Source of the DNA: Advenella sp. S44
GTDB lineage: Bacteria; Pseudomonadota; Gammaproteobacteria; Burkholderiales; Burkholderiaceae_B
Length of the DNA: 64,000 bases
NCBI RefSeq assembly: GCF_002810445.1
Contig: NZ_NEXS01000003.1
Span: forward strand, 806,001 to 870,000
Direction: 5' to 3'
Part shown: positions 8,514 to 16,625 of the stretch, piece after piece
Layout of the letters: each line of letters starts with the position of its first letter
How positions within the stretch are numbered: the first letter of the stretch is position 1
The notes under the pieces: generated by a model
What the model saw: the letters and a program-made list of their open reading frames with translations, nothing else
What the model was told of the DNA's origin: nothing
Databases searched by the model: none
Program-made: the position numbers and the translations under genes

Positions 8514-9266
8514 ATGGGAATGAAAAAACTGATATCTGTTTGTATGCTGGCCGCTTGCCTGAACGGGTCTGTCGCGCTGGCCGCAGAGAGTTATAAAGTC
8601 GGCTCCACGCCAACCGGCATGCCCTTTACCTATCTGGATGCTAAATCAGGAAAAATTGCAGGTGTGATGGTTGATGTGATCGATGCCGTATCCAAGAAGG
8701 CCGACTTTACATATGAGATCAGTCCCATGGTATTTTCAGCCCTGATCGGATCGCTACAATCGAAACGGATCGACATCATCTCGGCGGCCATGCTCAAGAC
8801 GGACGAACGCGCCAGGGTTATCGACTTTACCAATACTATCTTCAGTTATGGTGAAGGCCTTGTGGTGCCCGATAGCGACAAGACGCAGTACACCGAGCTT
8901 GAGCAGTTGAAAGGAAAAACCGTCGGCATCCAGATCGGTACTTCCTATATTGCGCCGGCACAAAAGGCCGGGCTTACAGACATCAAGCTATACGAAGCTT
9001 CTACTGACATGATGCGTGATCTGGTGCAGGGGCGCGTTCAGGCCGTGCTGGTTGACCAGCCGATTGCCGCTGCGTATCTGAGCAACAATATGTTTAAGAA
9101 CGTGCATCTGGTGGAAAGCTATAAGCCGGTTGTTGTGCGTGGCCTTGGGTTGATTACACGCAAGGGTGATACAGAACTGCAGCAAAAACTCAATGCTGCC
9201 ATTGACGCACTCAAGGCTGACGGAACGGTTGCATCCATTCTGAAAAAATGGAAGCTTGAACAGTAA
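8514..9266 (+). CDS. Polar amino acid-type ABC transporter receptor
   Basis: A 250-residue periplasmic receptor (solute-binding protein family 3). The signal peptide ends at VALAA, and the mature part starts SYKVGSTPTGMPFTYLD, followed by the lobe pattern VMVDVIDAV and the LKGKTVGIQIGTSY hinge segment. AGGAGAAC precedes the ATG. Family 3 receptors bind amino acids, opines or related small amines and hand them to a type-I importer, whose permease and ATPase follow. A GC-rich hairpin after the stop probably keeps this transcript segment more abundant than the permease segment, as is usual for receptors. Confidence 0.88.
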   Translation: MGMKKLISVCMLAACLNGSVALAAESYKVGSTPTGMPFTYLDAKSGKIAGVMVDVIDAVSKKADFTYEISPMVFSALIGSLQSKRIDIISAAMLKTDERARVIDFTNTIFSYGEGLVVPDSDKTQYTELEQLKGKTVGIQIGTSYIAPAQKAGLTDIKLYEASTDMMRDLVQGRVQAVLVDQPIAAAYLSNNMFKNVHLVESYKPVVVRGLGLITRKGDTELQQKLNAAIDALKADGTVASILKKWKLEQ

Positions 9267-9276
9267 TCTGCGACCG

Positions 9277-9302
9277 GCGGGCCTGGCAATTGCCCGGCCC
9301 GC
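9277..9302 (+). promoter_or_regulatory. Intercistronic hairpin between receptor and permease
   Basis: GCGGGCC at 9277-9283 pairs with GGCCCGC at 9296-9302; the loop itself contains the palindrome GGCAATTGCC. No T run follows. It is likely an mRNA-stabilising or partially terminating structure that raises receptor levels over permease levels. Confidence 0.55.
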
Positions 9303-9333
9303 AATGGTGTGCTAACAGGAATGATGGCTTCAT

Positions 9334-9987
9334 ATGGATGAATTATCGGTAAGAATCGCCGAGTATTTCCCGGTGCTGTTGCAAGGTGTGAAGGCGACAC
9401 TCATCGTCACGGGTGGCTCGTTGCTGCTCTCAAGCGTGCTCGGTCTGATCTGGGCGCTGATGCGCAGTTCCGGCATCCGCTGGCTGGCCTGGCTCAGCGA
9501 GAGCGCAGTCAATATTATTCGTGGCATCCCCATTATTGTCATTCTGTTCTACGTCTATTTCGTCTTTCCGGATATCGGTATTGATGTTAACGCAATCCAG
9601 GCTTCCATTCTGGGTCTGGGCGTCGCCTATTCAGCGTATCAGTCGGAAAATTTCCGGGCCGGGATCGAGGCAATCGATCACGGACAGGTGGAAGCGTCGC
9701 AGTCCATGGGCATGACCTGGGCCACCATGATGCGTCGGGTGATCCTGCCGCAAGCGGTACGCATCACGTTACCCCCGTACGGCAATACCATGATCATGAT
9801 GCTCAAAGACTCTTCTCAGGCTTCTACGATTACCGTGGCGGAACTGGCAATGCAGGGCAAACTGCTGGCCACATCGAATTTTGATAACGTCACCGTGTTC
9901 ACTATGGTCGCGGTCATGTATCTTGTCATGTGCATGCCACTTATTTTCCTTGTCAAATATCTGGAAAAAAGGACAAAGCGAGCATGA
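9334..9987 (+). CDS. Amino acid-type ABC transporter permease
   Basis: A 217-residue inner membrane protein of the HisM/GlnP family with about five membrane segments. The family start is visible ([13 protein letters not shown]), then INIIRG..PIIV, and the ATPase-contact EAA loop as [23 protein letters not shown] single permease gene implies a homodimeric pore. It overlaps the ATPase gene by an ATGA, so translation is coupled. Confidence 0.88.
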   Translation: MDELSVRIAEYFPVLLQGVKATLIVTGGSLLLSSVLGLIWALMRSSGIRWLAWLSESAVNIIRGIPIIVILFYVYFVFPDIGIDVNAIQASILGLGVAYSAYQSENFRAGIEAIDHGQVEASQSMGMTWATMMRRVILPQAVRITLPPYGNTMIMMLKDSSQASTITVAELAMQGKLLATSNFDNVTVFTMVAVMYLVMCMPLIFLVKYLEKRTKRA

Positions 9988-10715
9988 TCACACTTGAAAA
10001 TGTTCACAAGCGTTTCGGTCAGAATCATGTTCTGCGAGGCGTCAATGCCACCGTGAAAGATGGTGAAGTCGTCTGCATTGTGGGCCCGTCAGGATCGGGC
10101 AAGTCCACAATTTTGCGCTGTATCAATGGACTGGAGACTTATGAGGAAGGGGCCATTCACATCGAAGAGAAGATTGTCGACCGGCAAAGCAATCACCTGA
10201 GGCAGATTCGCCAGGAAGTGGCAATGGTGTTTCAGCGCTTCAATCTGTTTCCCCACCGTACTGCGCTTGAAAACGTCATGGAAGGGCCGGTCTATGTCAA
10301 GGGAATCGACCGGAACCAGGCGCGCCAGGCTGCTACGCAGTATCTGGAGAAGGTCGGACTGGCAGATAAACTGTCGTCCTATCCGCAGCAATTGTCCGGT
10401 GGACAGCAACAACGAGTCGCGATTGCACGAGCACTGGCCATGGAGCCGAAAGCTATCTTGTTTGACGAGCCTACCTCGGCGCTGGACCCGGAACTGGTTG
10501 GCGAAGTACTTACTGTGATGGCCGATATGGCTCGCGCCGGCATGACAATGATTGTGGTGACTCATGAAATGGCTTTTGCCAAAGAAGTGGCCGATCGTGT
10601 GTTGTTCTTTGACCAGGGGGTGATTGTCGAAGAAGGCAAGGCGACAGATATTCTGAATACGCCGCAGCATCCCCGGACCCAGGATTTTCTTCGGCGCGTG
10701 TTGCACCCGTTCTGA
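9984..10715 (+). CDS. Amino acid-type ABC transporter ATPase
   Basis: A 243-residue ATPase starting at ATG 9984, which overlaps the permease stop; the longer frame from 9930 has no support. It has Walker A GPSGSGKS, the Q-loop in [12 protein letters not shown], the signature LSGGQQQR, Walker [13 protein letters not shown] and the switch His in VVTHEM. This is the HisP/GlnQ family that powers polar amino acid uptake. The downstream FAD enzyme starts 31 bases later and is probably in the same transcript. Confidence 0.92.
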   Translation: MITLENVHKRFGQNHVLRGVNATVKDGEVVCIVGPSGSGKSTILRCINGLETYEEGAIHIEEKIVDRQSNHLRQIRQEVAMVFQRFNLFPHRTALENVMEGPVYVKGIDRNQARQAATQYLEKVGLADKLSSYPQQLSGGQQQRVAIARALAMEPKAILFDEPTSALDPELVGEVLTVMADMARAGMTMIVVTHEMAFAKEVADRVLFFDQGVIVEEGKATDILNTPQHPRTQDFLRRVLHPF

Positions 10716-10746
10716 ATTCTATTGCATCTGTACTTAAGGAATTTTC

Positions 10747-12039
10747 ATGTTTCCAGATAACCGGTTCCCGCTGGCGCCCGCGTTGTGGCACGATACCGCA
10801 GTCGAGCCTGCGGCGACCACACCATTGGGTGGCAGAGCCGAAACAGATACGCTGATAATCGGCGGTGGATATGCCGGCCTGAGTACGGCTTTGCATCTGG
10901 CAGAGTCAGGCGCGCAGTGCATGGTGCTTGAAGCCAAAGAAATTGGTTTCGGCGGCTCCGGCCGTAACGGCGGTCAACTGGTGCCAGGTCTGAAGAAGGA
11001 TCCATCTGAACTGATCGCCGCATACGGCGCCGAGCGCGGGGGCCAGATGATTGAGTTTGCCCAGGCCACGGTCAGTACGGTTTTTTCAGTGATTGATCGC
11101 CACAAATTGAATGTGCCGCATACGCGCAATGGTTGGATACAACCGGCGCACTCGCAAACGGCGCTCTCGCTCGTACAGAAGCGGCTTGCCGACTGGCAGA
11201 AGCAGGGCGCGCCCGTGCGAGGCCTCTCGCGCAGCGAACTGGCCGATTTGCTTGGCACCGATCAATATTACGGGGGCTGGTTTGATGAGCGCGGCGGCTC
11301 ATTGCAGCCGCTTAGCTACGTTCGTGAACTGGCGCGCGCTGCGTTGCAGGCGGGAGCGTTGGTGCATACCGATACTGCCGTGCAGTTTATCGAGAAAAAG
11401 GGCAGCGGCTGGCACGTCACGACCAGCAGCGGATACGTGGTCCAGGCTCGCCGGGTGGTCGTTTGTGCCAACGCTTATAGCGATGGTATTTGGAAAAACC
11501 TGAAAGAGTCCGTTGTGGATCCCAATACGTACCAGGTTGCCACGGCGCCGCTGCCTGATGATATTGCCAAAACCGTTCTGCCGCATGGGCAGCCGGTTTC
11601 GGACACGCGCAATCTGCTGCTTTACTTTCGCAAGGACCATACGGGGCGATTCATGATGGGAGGCCGGGGCCCCTTTCGTGAACCGAGAGGAAAACAGGAC
11701 TGGGATCATCTGAAGAAAGCGATCACGCTGTTGTACCCGCAATTGAAGGATATTGCATTTGAATACTACTGGTGTGGGCGCGTGTCGGTAACACAGGACT
11801 ATATGCCGCACCTTCATCAGCCTGAACCGGGCCTGATTCTCAATATCGGTTGCCAGGGGCGCGGCATCGGATTGCAGACAGCAATGGGCAAAGCCATTGC
11901 GTCGTATCTGCAAACTGGCAACGAAGCTGCGCTTCCTGTACCATTTACCCCCGTGCAACGGTTGCCGTTTTACGGTCTGCGCAAACTTTATGTGGGCGCC
12001 CTGATTTCCTGGTACCGTTATCTGGACAGTCGTACCTAG
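10747..12039 (+). CDS. FAD-dependent oxidoreductase (DAO family, PuuB-like)
   Basis: A 430-residue flavoprotein. The N-terminal dinucleotide fold is DTLIIGGGYAGLSTALHLAE with a Glu (VLEAKEI) that binds the FAD ribose, followed by GGSGRNGGQ. The C-terminal part has the DAO-type segment NIGCQGRGIGL. This arrangement matches gamma-glutamylputrescine oxidase and related amine or secondary-amino-acid oxidases, which give an aldehyde or keto acid, ammonia or amine, and H2O2. AAGGA stands 7 bases before the ATG. Its place after an amino acid-type importer suggests it oxidises the imported compound; the substrate is unknown, and an opine or polyamine derivative is possible. Confidence 0.82.
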   Translation: MFPDNRFPLAPALWHDTAVEPAATTPLGGRAETDTLIIGGGYAGLSTALHLAESGAQCMVLEAKEIGFGGSGRNGGQLVPGLKKDPSELIAAYGAERGGQMIEFAQATVSTVFSVIDRHKLNVPHTRNGWIQPAHSQTALSLVQKRLADWQKQGAPVRGLSRSELADLLGTDQYYGGWFDERGGSLQPLSYVRELARAALQAGALVHTDTAVQFIEKKGSGWHVTTSSGYVVQARRVVVCANAYSDGIWKNLKESVVDPNTYQVATAPLPDDIAKTVLPHGQPVSDTRNLLLYFRKDHTGRFMMGGRGPFREPRGKQDWDHLKKAITLLYPQLKDIAFEYYWCGRVSVTQDYMPHLHQPEPGLILNIGCQGRGIGLQTAMGKAIASYLQTGNEAALPVPFTPVQRLPFYGLRKLYVGALISWYRYLDSRT

Positions 12040-12088
12040 CCAGATCGCGACAATTTATTATCGAATTTGACATAAAGCAGGACAATAT

Positions 12089-13030
12089 ATGATACCCGTT
12101 GTACTCGCATCGGAAAACAGTGCCGCTACACAGAAGTGGCTCAATGTGATTCGTCAGCATTTCCCCGATCTGGACGCGCATGTTTTCGATCCGCAAGCGC
12201 CCAATGCACATGCCGAGGTGCGCGCCGCGATCGTCTGGAAACCGCCGGCTGCGCTGTTTTCACGCTATCGCGCGCTGGATCTGGTATTCAATATGGGCGC
12301 GGGCGTAGACGCCATTTTGCGTCAGCCAGACATTCCTCAAACCGCTCGTATTATCCGCCTGGAAGATGCCGGGCTGGCTAACCCCATGACCGAATACGTC
12401 GTCCATTATCTGTCGCGCATTACGAGAAACTTCGGGGTCTATGAACAGCACAAGAAAAACCGGCTGTGGCAGGGCGCCGAGCAGACACCCGTGCAGAACT
12501 GTACGGTTGGCGTCATGGGGCTGGGCGTGATCGGGGCGCGTATCGCGCAGGCGTTAAGCGCACTGGATTATCCGGTGCAGGGCTGGTCGCGCAGTCCCAA
12601 AGCGCTGCCGGGTATCAAAAGCTTCCATGGGCAAGCGCAGTTTGCCTCCTTTTTGGCCTCAAGCCAGTTTCTGATTAACGTCCTGCCGCTGACAGACCAA
12701 ACGCGGGACATTCTTAATCGTGATAGTCTGGGACAGTTGCCTGAAGGCGCGGTCCTGATGAACATCGGTCGCGGCGAACATCTGGTGGAATCCGATCTGA
12801 TATCGATGCTGGACAAGGGGCATCTGTCACAAGCCATACTTGATGTCGCGCGGCAGGAGCCTTTGCCGGCTGATCATCCTTTCTGGACGCATCCGGCCAT
12901 TACCCTGACCCCGCACATCTCGGGGCCTACCAATCATTATCTTGCCATCAAACAGATTCGTGACAAACTGCATGATGCCTTGCAGGGCAAACCAGTCAGC
13001 GGTGAAGTCACGCCGGATTCTGGATACTGA
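12089..13030 (+). CDS. GhrA-like 2-hydroxyacid dehydrogenase
   Basis: A 313-residue NAD(P)-dependent dehydrogenase of the D-isomer-specific 2-hydroxyacid family, nearest in pattern to glyoxylate/hydroxypyruvate reductase A (LVFNMGAGVDAIL near residue 70). The Rossmann motif is GLGVIGARIA. The catalytic set is visible as NIGRG (Arg), QEPLP (Glu) and TPHIS (His). These enzymes reduce glyoxylate, hydroxypyruvate or related 2-oxoacids. It follows the FAD enzyme by 49 bases, so it may take a 2-oxoacid released by that oxidase, which is inference. AGGA precedes the ATG. Confidence 0.85.
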   Translation: MIPVVLASENSAATQKWLNVIRQHFPDLDAHVFDPQAPNAHAEVRAAIVWKPPAALFSRYRALDLVFNMGAGVDAILRQPDIPQTARIIRLEDAGLANPMTEYVVHYLSRITRNFGVYEQHKKNRLWQGAEQTPVQNCTVGVMGLGVIGARIAQALSALDYPVQGWSRSPKALPGIKSFHGQAQFASFLASSQFLINVLPLTDQTRDILNRDSLGQLPEGAVLMNIGRGEHLVESDLISMLDKGHLSQAILDVARQEPLPADHPFWTHPAITLTPHISGPTNHYLAIKQIRDKLHDALQGKPVSGEVTPDSGY

Positions 13031-13310
13031 GGCATCCGGATCCCGATCCGGTCATCGGTCTCATGGCTTCTTGACACCCGGTTGTGCTGTTCTTTGGTGG
13101 CGCTGAAGATTTCGGTTTCGTTGTCCAGAGACAGTCCCGGTCTGAGCAGCGCCGGGAATCCGCGCACATCAGTGGGCGCTCTCGGATTGTTCCGTCCGCA
13201 GGCGAACCTCTCTGCCGTGCGCCGCCAACGCGATGATAAAGGCACATTGGCGTTACAATCGGACAGAGCCGCAATACGCTGACCGGCAGATGACGAATGG
13301 GGAGCCATGA

Positions 13311-13751
13311 ATGTCGACCGCTCGAATACCACAATCGAAAAACCTGGCCGCCGATTCCGCGCCGGATTCACCCGCGCCGCAAGCGGTCATATCACATCTG
13401 AAAAACGCCCGTTTCGATCAGGGCTTGCGAGCGTTTTTTGAGTACCGCGATCTGGGTGTGGCCAAGGCAACGGGCGGCGCCTATTCCGTGCATGTCATCC
13501 GTGCCCTGGCAGGTCATGACGCCTCGGGCGTGCCTCATTTGCATCAGCTGGATTTCCAGTTTGTCTATGTGTTGCAAGGCTGGGTTGAGTTTGAATATGA
13601 GCAGACCGGCAAGGTTCGCCTGGAGCAAGGCGATTCGGTGTATCAGCCGCCCGGGATCCGCCATCGGGAAATTCGCCACAGTGCCGATCTGGAAATGCTG
13701 GAAATGGTGTCGCCAGCAGAGTTTCCTACCGCAACACTGGAGCACGTTTGA
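13311..13751 (+). CDS. Single-domain cupin protein
   Basis: A 146-residue protein with a cupin fold from about residue 60: motif 1 as PHLHQLDFQFVYVLQG and motif 2 as GDSVYQPPGIRHRE. The His residues and Glu are placed as in metal-binding cupins, so a metal is possible. GGGGAG stands 8 bases before the ATG. It lies 280 bases after the dehydrogenase, where no gene is seen, and 21 bases before dtd. No catalytic role can be named; small cupins often act as isomerases, dioxygenases or ligand binders. Confidence 0.75.
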   Translation: MSTARIPQSKNLAADSAPDSPAPQAVISHLKNARFDQGLRAFFEYRDLGVAKATGGAYSVHVIRALAGHDASGVPHLHQLDFQFVYVLQGWVEFEYEQTGKVRLEQGDSVYQPPGIRHREIRHSADLEMLEMVSPAEFPTATLEHV

Positions 13752-13772
13752 ATCATGGAGCAAGTCTGAATC

Positions 13773-14222
13773 ATGAAGGTATTGGTACAGCGTGCGCGCC
13801 AGGCGCAGGTTACAGTAGACGGCAATATGGTTGCCGCTATCGGTGCTGGCCTGTTGCTGCTGGTGGGAATTGCTCACGACGATACAGAACAGGATGCGCA
13901 ATATCTGCTGCGCAAGACGCTGGCGTTGCGCATTTTCAATGACGACAACGGCGTGATGAATCGGTCGGTTCTGGATGCCGGTGCACAGATACTGGCCGTC
14001 AGTCAATTTACCCTCATGGCCGACACGCGCAAAGGCAATCGCCCCTCCTATATATCAGCGGCGCGTCCCGACGTTGCGAAACCGTACTTTGACCGGTTTG
14101 TCCAGCAACTGTCAGAAGGGCTGGGCCGCGCGGTTCCAGTCGGGGTTTTTGGCGCCGATATGAAAGTGTCGCTTGTTAACGATGGGCCCGTGACCATTTT
14201 ACTGGACAGTCGTGATCGGTAA
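13773..14222 (+). CDS. dtd: D-aminoacyl-tRNA deacylase
   Basis: A 149-residue protein with the full DTD pattern: an MKVLVQRA start, the SQFTLMADTRKG motif that contains the catalytic-site residues, and the C-terminal FGADMKVSLVNDGPVT with its Gly-transPro-like neighbourhood. It hydrolyses D-amino acids from mischarged tRNA in the cytosol. Length equals the family's usual 145-150 residues. Its link to the preceding cupin is only physical closeness. Confidence 0.95.
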   Translation: MKVLVQRARQAQVTVDGNMVAAIGAGLLLLVGIAHDDTEQDAQYLLRKTLALRIFNDDNGVMNRSVLDAGAQILAVSQFTLMADTRKGNRPSYISAARPDVAKPYFDRFVQQLSEGLGRAVPVGVFGADMKVSLVNDGPVTILLDSRDR

Positions 14223-14285
14223 CTACAAAGGCGAGCCTGGCTTGCCGCGTGCCGTCGCTGCCTTTGTCTGTGGCGCGGGGCGCTA

Positions 14286-15035
14286 GTGGACCCGATTTAC
14301 GTTTATGTGGTGCTGGGCGCTGTGGTTGCCGGGTTTGTCCAGGGGCTGTCCGGTTTTGGTTTCGGACTGGTTTCTATGGCGCTATGGGCCTGGGTGCTGG
14401 ATCCACGGCTGGCTGCTGCGCTTGCCGTATTTGGCGGGATGACGGGCCAGATCGTTGCCGCATGCTCGCTGCGGCGGGGCTTTGATTGGCGCCTGCTTGT
14501 TCCCTACGTATTTGGCGGACTCGCGGGTATTCCGCTGGGAGTCGTGCTGCTGCCCATGCTTGATGTGAATATGTTCAAGGCTGCGCTCGGGTGTTTGTTG
14601 ATCGTCTGGTGTCCGATCATGATCTTTGCAAGACGGCTTCCTAAAGTCACTGTTGGCGGCAACGCGGCCAATATGCTGGTTGGCCTGGGGGGCGGCATCA
14701 TGGGTGCGCTCGGCGGCTTCTCCGGTGTTTTGCCTACACTTTGGTGCACCTTGCGTTATTCCAATCGTGATACGCACCGCGCACTCATACAGAATTTCAA
14801 TTTGTTTATGCTTTCCACGACCATGTTGTCCTATATTTGGACGGGATTGGTGACACGGCCCATGCTGCCGATGTTACTGCTGGTCCTTCCCGCGATTCTG
14901 ATACCGTCCTTTATCGGCACACGCGTGTATGCCGGCTTTAGTCCCGAACGCTTTCGGCTGGTCGTGTTGCTGCTGCTGACCGCCTCGGGCCTGGCGCTGC
15001 TGGGCTCTGCGGTCCCGAATCTGATTGCCCCTTAA
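14286..15035 (+). CDS. TauE/SafE-family permease
   Basis: A 249-residue protein with about seven or eight hydrophobic segments. It has the family's duplicated glycine-rich pattern: GFVQGLSGFGFGLVSMALWAW near the start and LGGGIMGALGGFSGVLPTLW in the middle. The start is GTG 14286, the first codon that gives the intact first membrane segment. The family exports or imports sulfonates, sulfite or carboxylates across the inner membrane; no neighbour shows the substrate. It follows dtd by 63 bases. Confidence 0.85.
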   Translation: MDPIYVYVVLGAVVAGFVQGLSGFGFGLVSMALWAWVLDPRLAAALAVFGGMTGQIVAACSLRRGFDWRLLVPYVFGGLAGIPLGVVLLPMLDVNMFKAALGCLLIVWCPIMIFARRLPKVTVGGNAANMLVGLGGGIMGALGGFSGVLPTLWCTLRYSNRDTHRALIQNFNLFMLSTTMLSYIWTGLVTRPMLPMLLLVLPAILIPSFIGTRVYAGFSPERFRLVVLLLLTASGLALLGSAVPNLIAP

Positions 15036-15156
15036 CAGGCAGGTTGCTATTGTCGGCGATTGGATTATCGCAGGGGCAGGACCGGTTGCACTATTGACTA
15101 CGTATTATGCACCACGCATCAGCGGTTGCATGCCACCATCTTGCCCTGGCCGGTTT

Positions 15157-15867
15157 TTAAAACAGGAGGAAGTACAGCACCGGTATCACAATGGCGGTAA
15201 ATATGCCGTTCAGGCTCATCCCCAGGCTCGCATAGGAACCCGCTTCCTGGCTGTGTTTAAATTCTGCTGCCGTGCCAATCACATGAGAAGTGACGCCCAT
15301 GGACAGGCCGCGAATATCGTCGCGTTGTACGTTCATCCATTTGAAAATGAACGGGCCGATGGTAGCGCCCAGAATGCCGGTAAAAAACACAAAGGCGGCA
15401 GTAAGCGGAATGACGCCACCCAGCGATTGCGCCAGCTCCAGCGCGATGGGCATGGTCGCTGCCTTGACGGATAATCCGACCAGGATAGCGCGATCGGCGC
15501 CCATCAGCCAGGCCAGGCCTATCGAGCTGCACACTGCGACTATCGAGGAAGCCAACAATGCCAGGCCAATCGGGCGCAGGCGTTTTTTGATGGTCTTGCC
15601 GTGCATGGCGATTGGTACGGCAAGCGCCACGGTGGCCGGGCCCAGCATCATGGAAAGATAGCGGGCACCCTGCAAATAGGTGCTGTATTCAATATTCAAT
15701 AGTTGCAGGCTTAGAATGATAAGCGTGGTTGCCACCAGCACCGGGTTAAGCAAAGAAAAGTAGCCGCTGCGGGCGAAAAGCCACGAGGCCAGGAGGTAGG
15801 CGACGATCGTAAGCAGAAAACCGGTCAGGAATGCATGCACGGGAACTCCAGCAAGAAAAAACGTCAT
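15157..15867 (-). CDS. LrgB/CidB-family membrane protein
   Basis: A 236-residue protein with about seven membrane segments. It contains the LrgB signature regions MMLGPATVALAVPI, LSVKAATMPIALELA and GVTSHVIGTA. It is the partner of the small LrgA-like protein encoded just upstream on the same strand. In bacteria this pair controls murein hydrolase export or, as shown for plant and some bacterial homologues, moves glycolate, glycerate or pyruvate. A 147-base gap separates it from lrgA, unusually long for the pair. Confidence 0.88.
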   Translation of the reverse strand: MTFFLAGVPVHAFLTGFLLTIVAYLLASWLFARSGYFSLLNPVLVATTLIILSLQLLNIEYSTYLQGARYLSMMLGPATVALAVPIAMHGKTIKKRLRPIGLALLASSIVAVCSSIGLAWLMGADRAILVGLSVKAATMPIALELAQSLGGVIPLTAAFVFFTGILGATIGPFIFKWMNVQRDDIRGLSMGVTSHVIGTAAEFKHSQEAGSYASLGMSLNGIFTAIVIPVLYFLLF

Positions 15868-16014
15868 TTCGTTACAAGCCGCTTATTGCCGTCTTGCCTC
15901 AGTGCGACGATACACAAGGCTTGATCGTAAAAACGAAAAGCAGCAAAAACTGCGGCGCTGCCAGCACAACAACAACCGGTGTGAGGCTGGCATAACGCGC
16001 GTGCACACTTGGGT

Positions 16015-16353
16015 TTAGCGTTCCCTGTCTGCATACCGAAAGACCAGAATGCCTGCCAGCAGAGAAAGGACGGTACTGACAATGACAGCTGTAATGACCG
16101 CAGGCCAGTATCCATCCAGCAGCCTGTAGCTGACCATGAGGCCGACCGTAGCGGGCAGAAACAGTAGCGCCAGATGTGATAGCAGGGGTGGAATGTGCCG
16201 GGCCATGAGCGTGAAAAGGGAGGGCCGAAGCTTGAATAAAAGCAGCAACAAAAGCATGCCTGCAATGGGGCCAGGCAGTGGCAGCGACAGCATGTAACTG
16301 ATGCCTTCACCGGCAAAATAACAGGCAGCAACAACAAGGAGAGAGACAAGCAT
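16015..16353 (-). CDS. LrgA/CidA-family holin-like membrane protein
   Basis: A 112-residue, four-segment membrane protein with the family's LPLPGPIAGMLLL motif near residue 25, then HLALLFLPATVGLM. It is the usual size for LrgA/CidA. It is upstream of lrgB in the same direction, so it probably forms the two-component LrgAB membrane system. A TATAAT box and a palindrome lie just before it. Confidence 0.85.
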   Translation of the reverse strand: MLVSLLVVAACYFAGEGISYMLSLPLPGPIAGMLLLLLLFKLRPSLFTLMARHIPPLLSHLALLFLPATVGLMVSYRLLDGYWPAVITAVIVSTVLSLLAGILVFRYADRER

Positions 16354-16369
16354 GGGGCAACCGTCAGTG

Positions 16370-16395
16370 GCAGGTAGAAGTACCTGCTTATTATA
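16370..16395 (-). promoter_or_regulatory. lrgA promoter -10 box with overlapping palindrome
   Basis: On the minus strand a perfect TATAAT occupies 16395-16390, and GCAGGTA-CTTC-TACCTGC occupies 16387-16370, which is where the transcript should start. The 7-base arms are perfect. No clear -35 TTGACA is seen, so an activator or repressor site is plausible. Confidence 0.45.
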
Positions 16396-16550
16396 CTTGC
16401 TTATGATGAAGGTAATATCATGCCTCTAATCAGTATATTTTTTACATAAAGTTAAGGATAAACGGGCCGTTGAGGGCGCCAGCAGGTGGCTTCTGATTCC
16501 CGATTCGCGATTGCGCAACAGTGCGAGATGGAACGCGGGGATATGGTACT

Positions 16551-16607
16551 CTTTCAATATGCAGCGCAGCAACTTTGAATATGTCAGCGGCAGCAACTTT
16601 CAATAAC
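16551..16607 (+). repeat. Short tandem repeat before gabD
   Basis: A unit of 22-24 bases beginning CTTT(C/G)AATATG and ending CAGCAA occurs at 16551-16572 and 16573-16596, and a third partial copy (CTTTCAATAAC) follows to 16607. It ends 18 bases before the gabD start codon, so it lies in the 5' leader. Confidence 0.6.
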
Positions 16608-16625
16608 AGGATCGGGAGCCAATCC

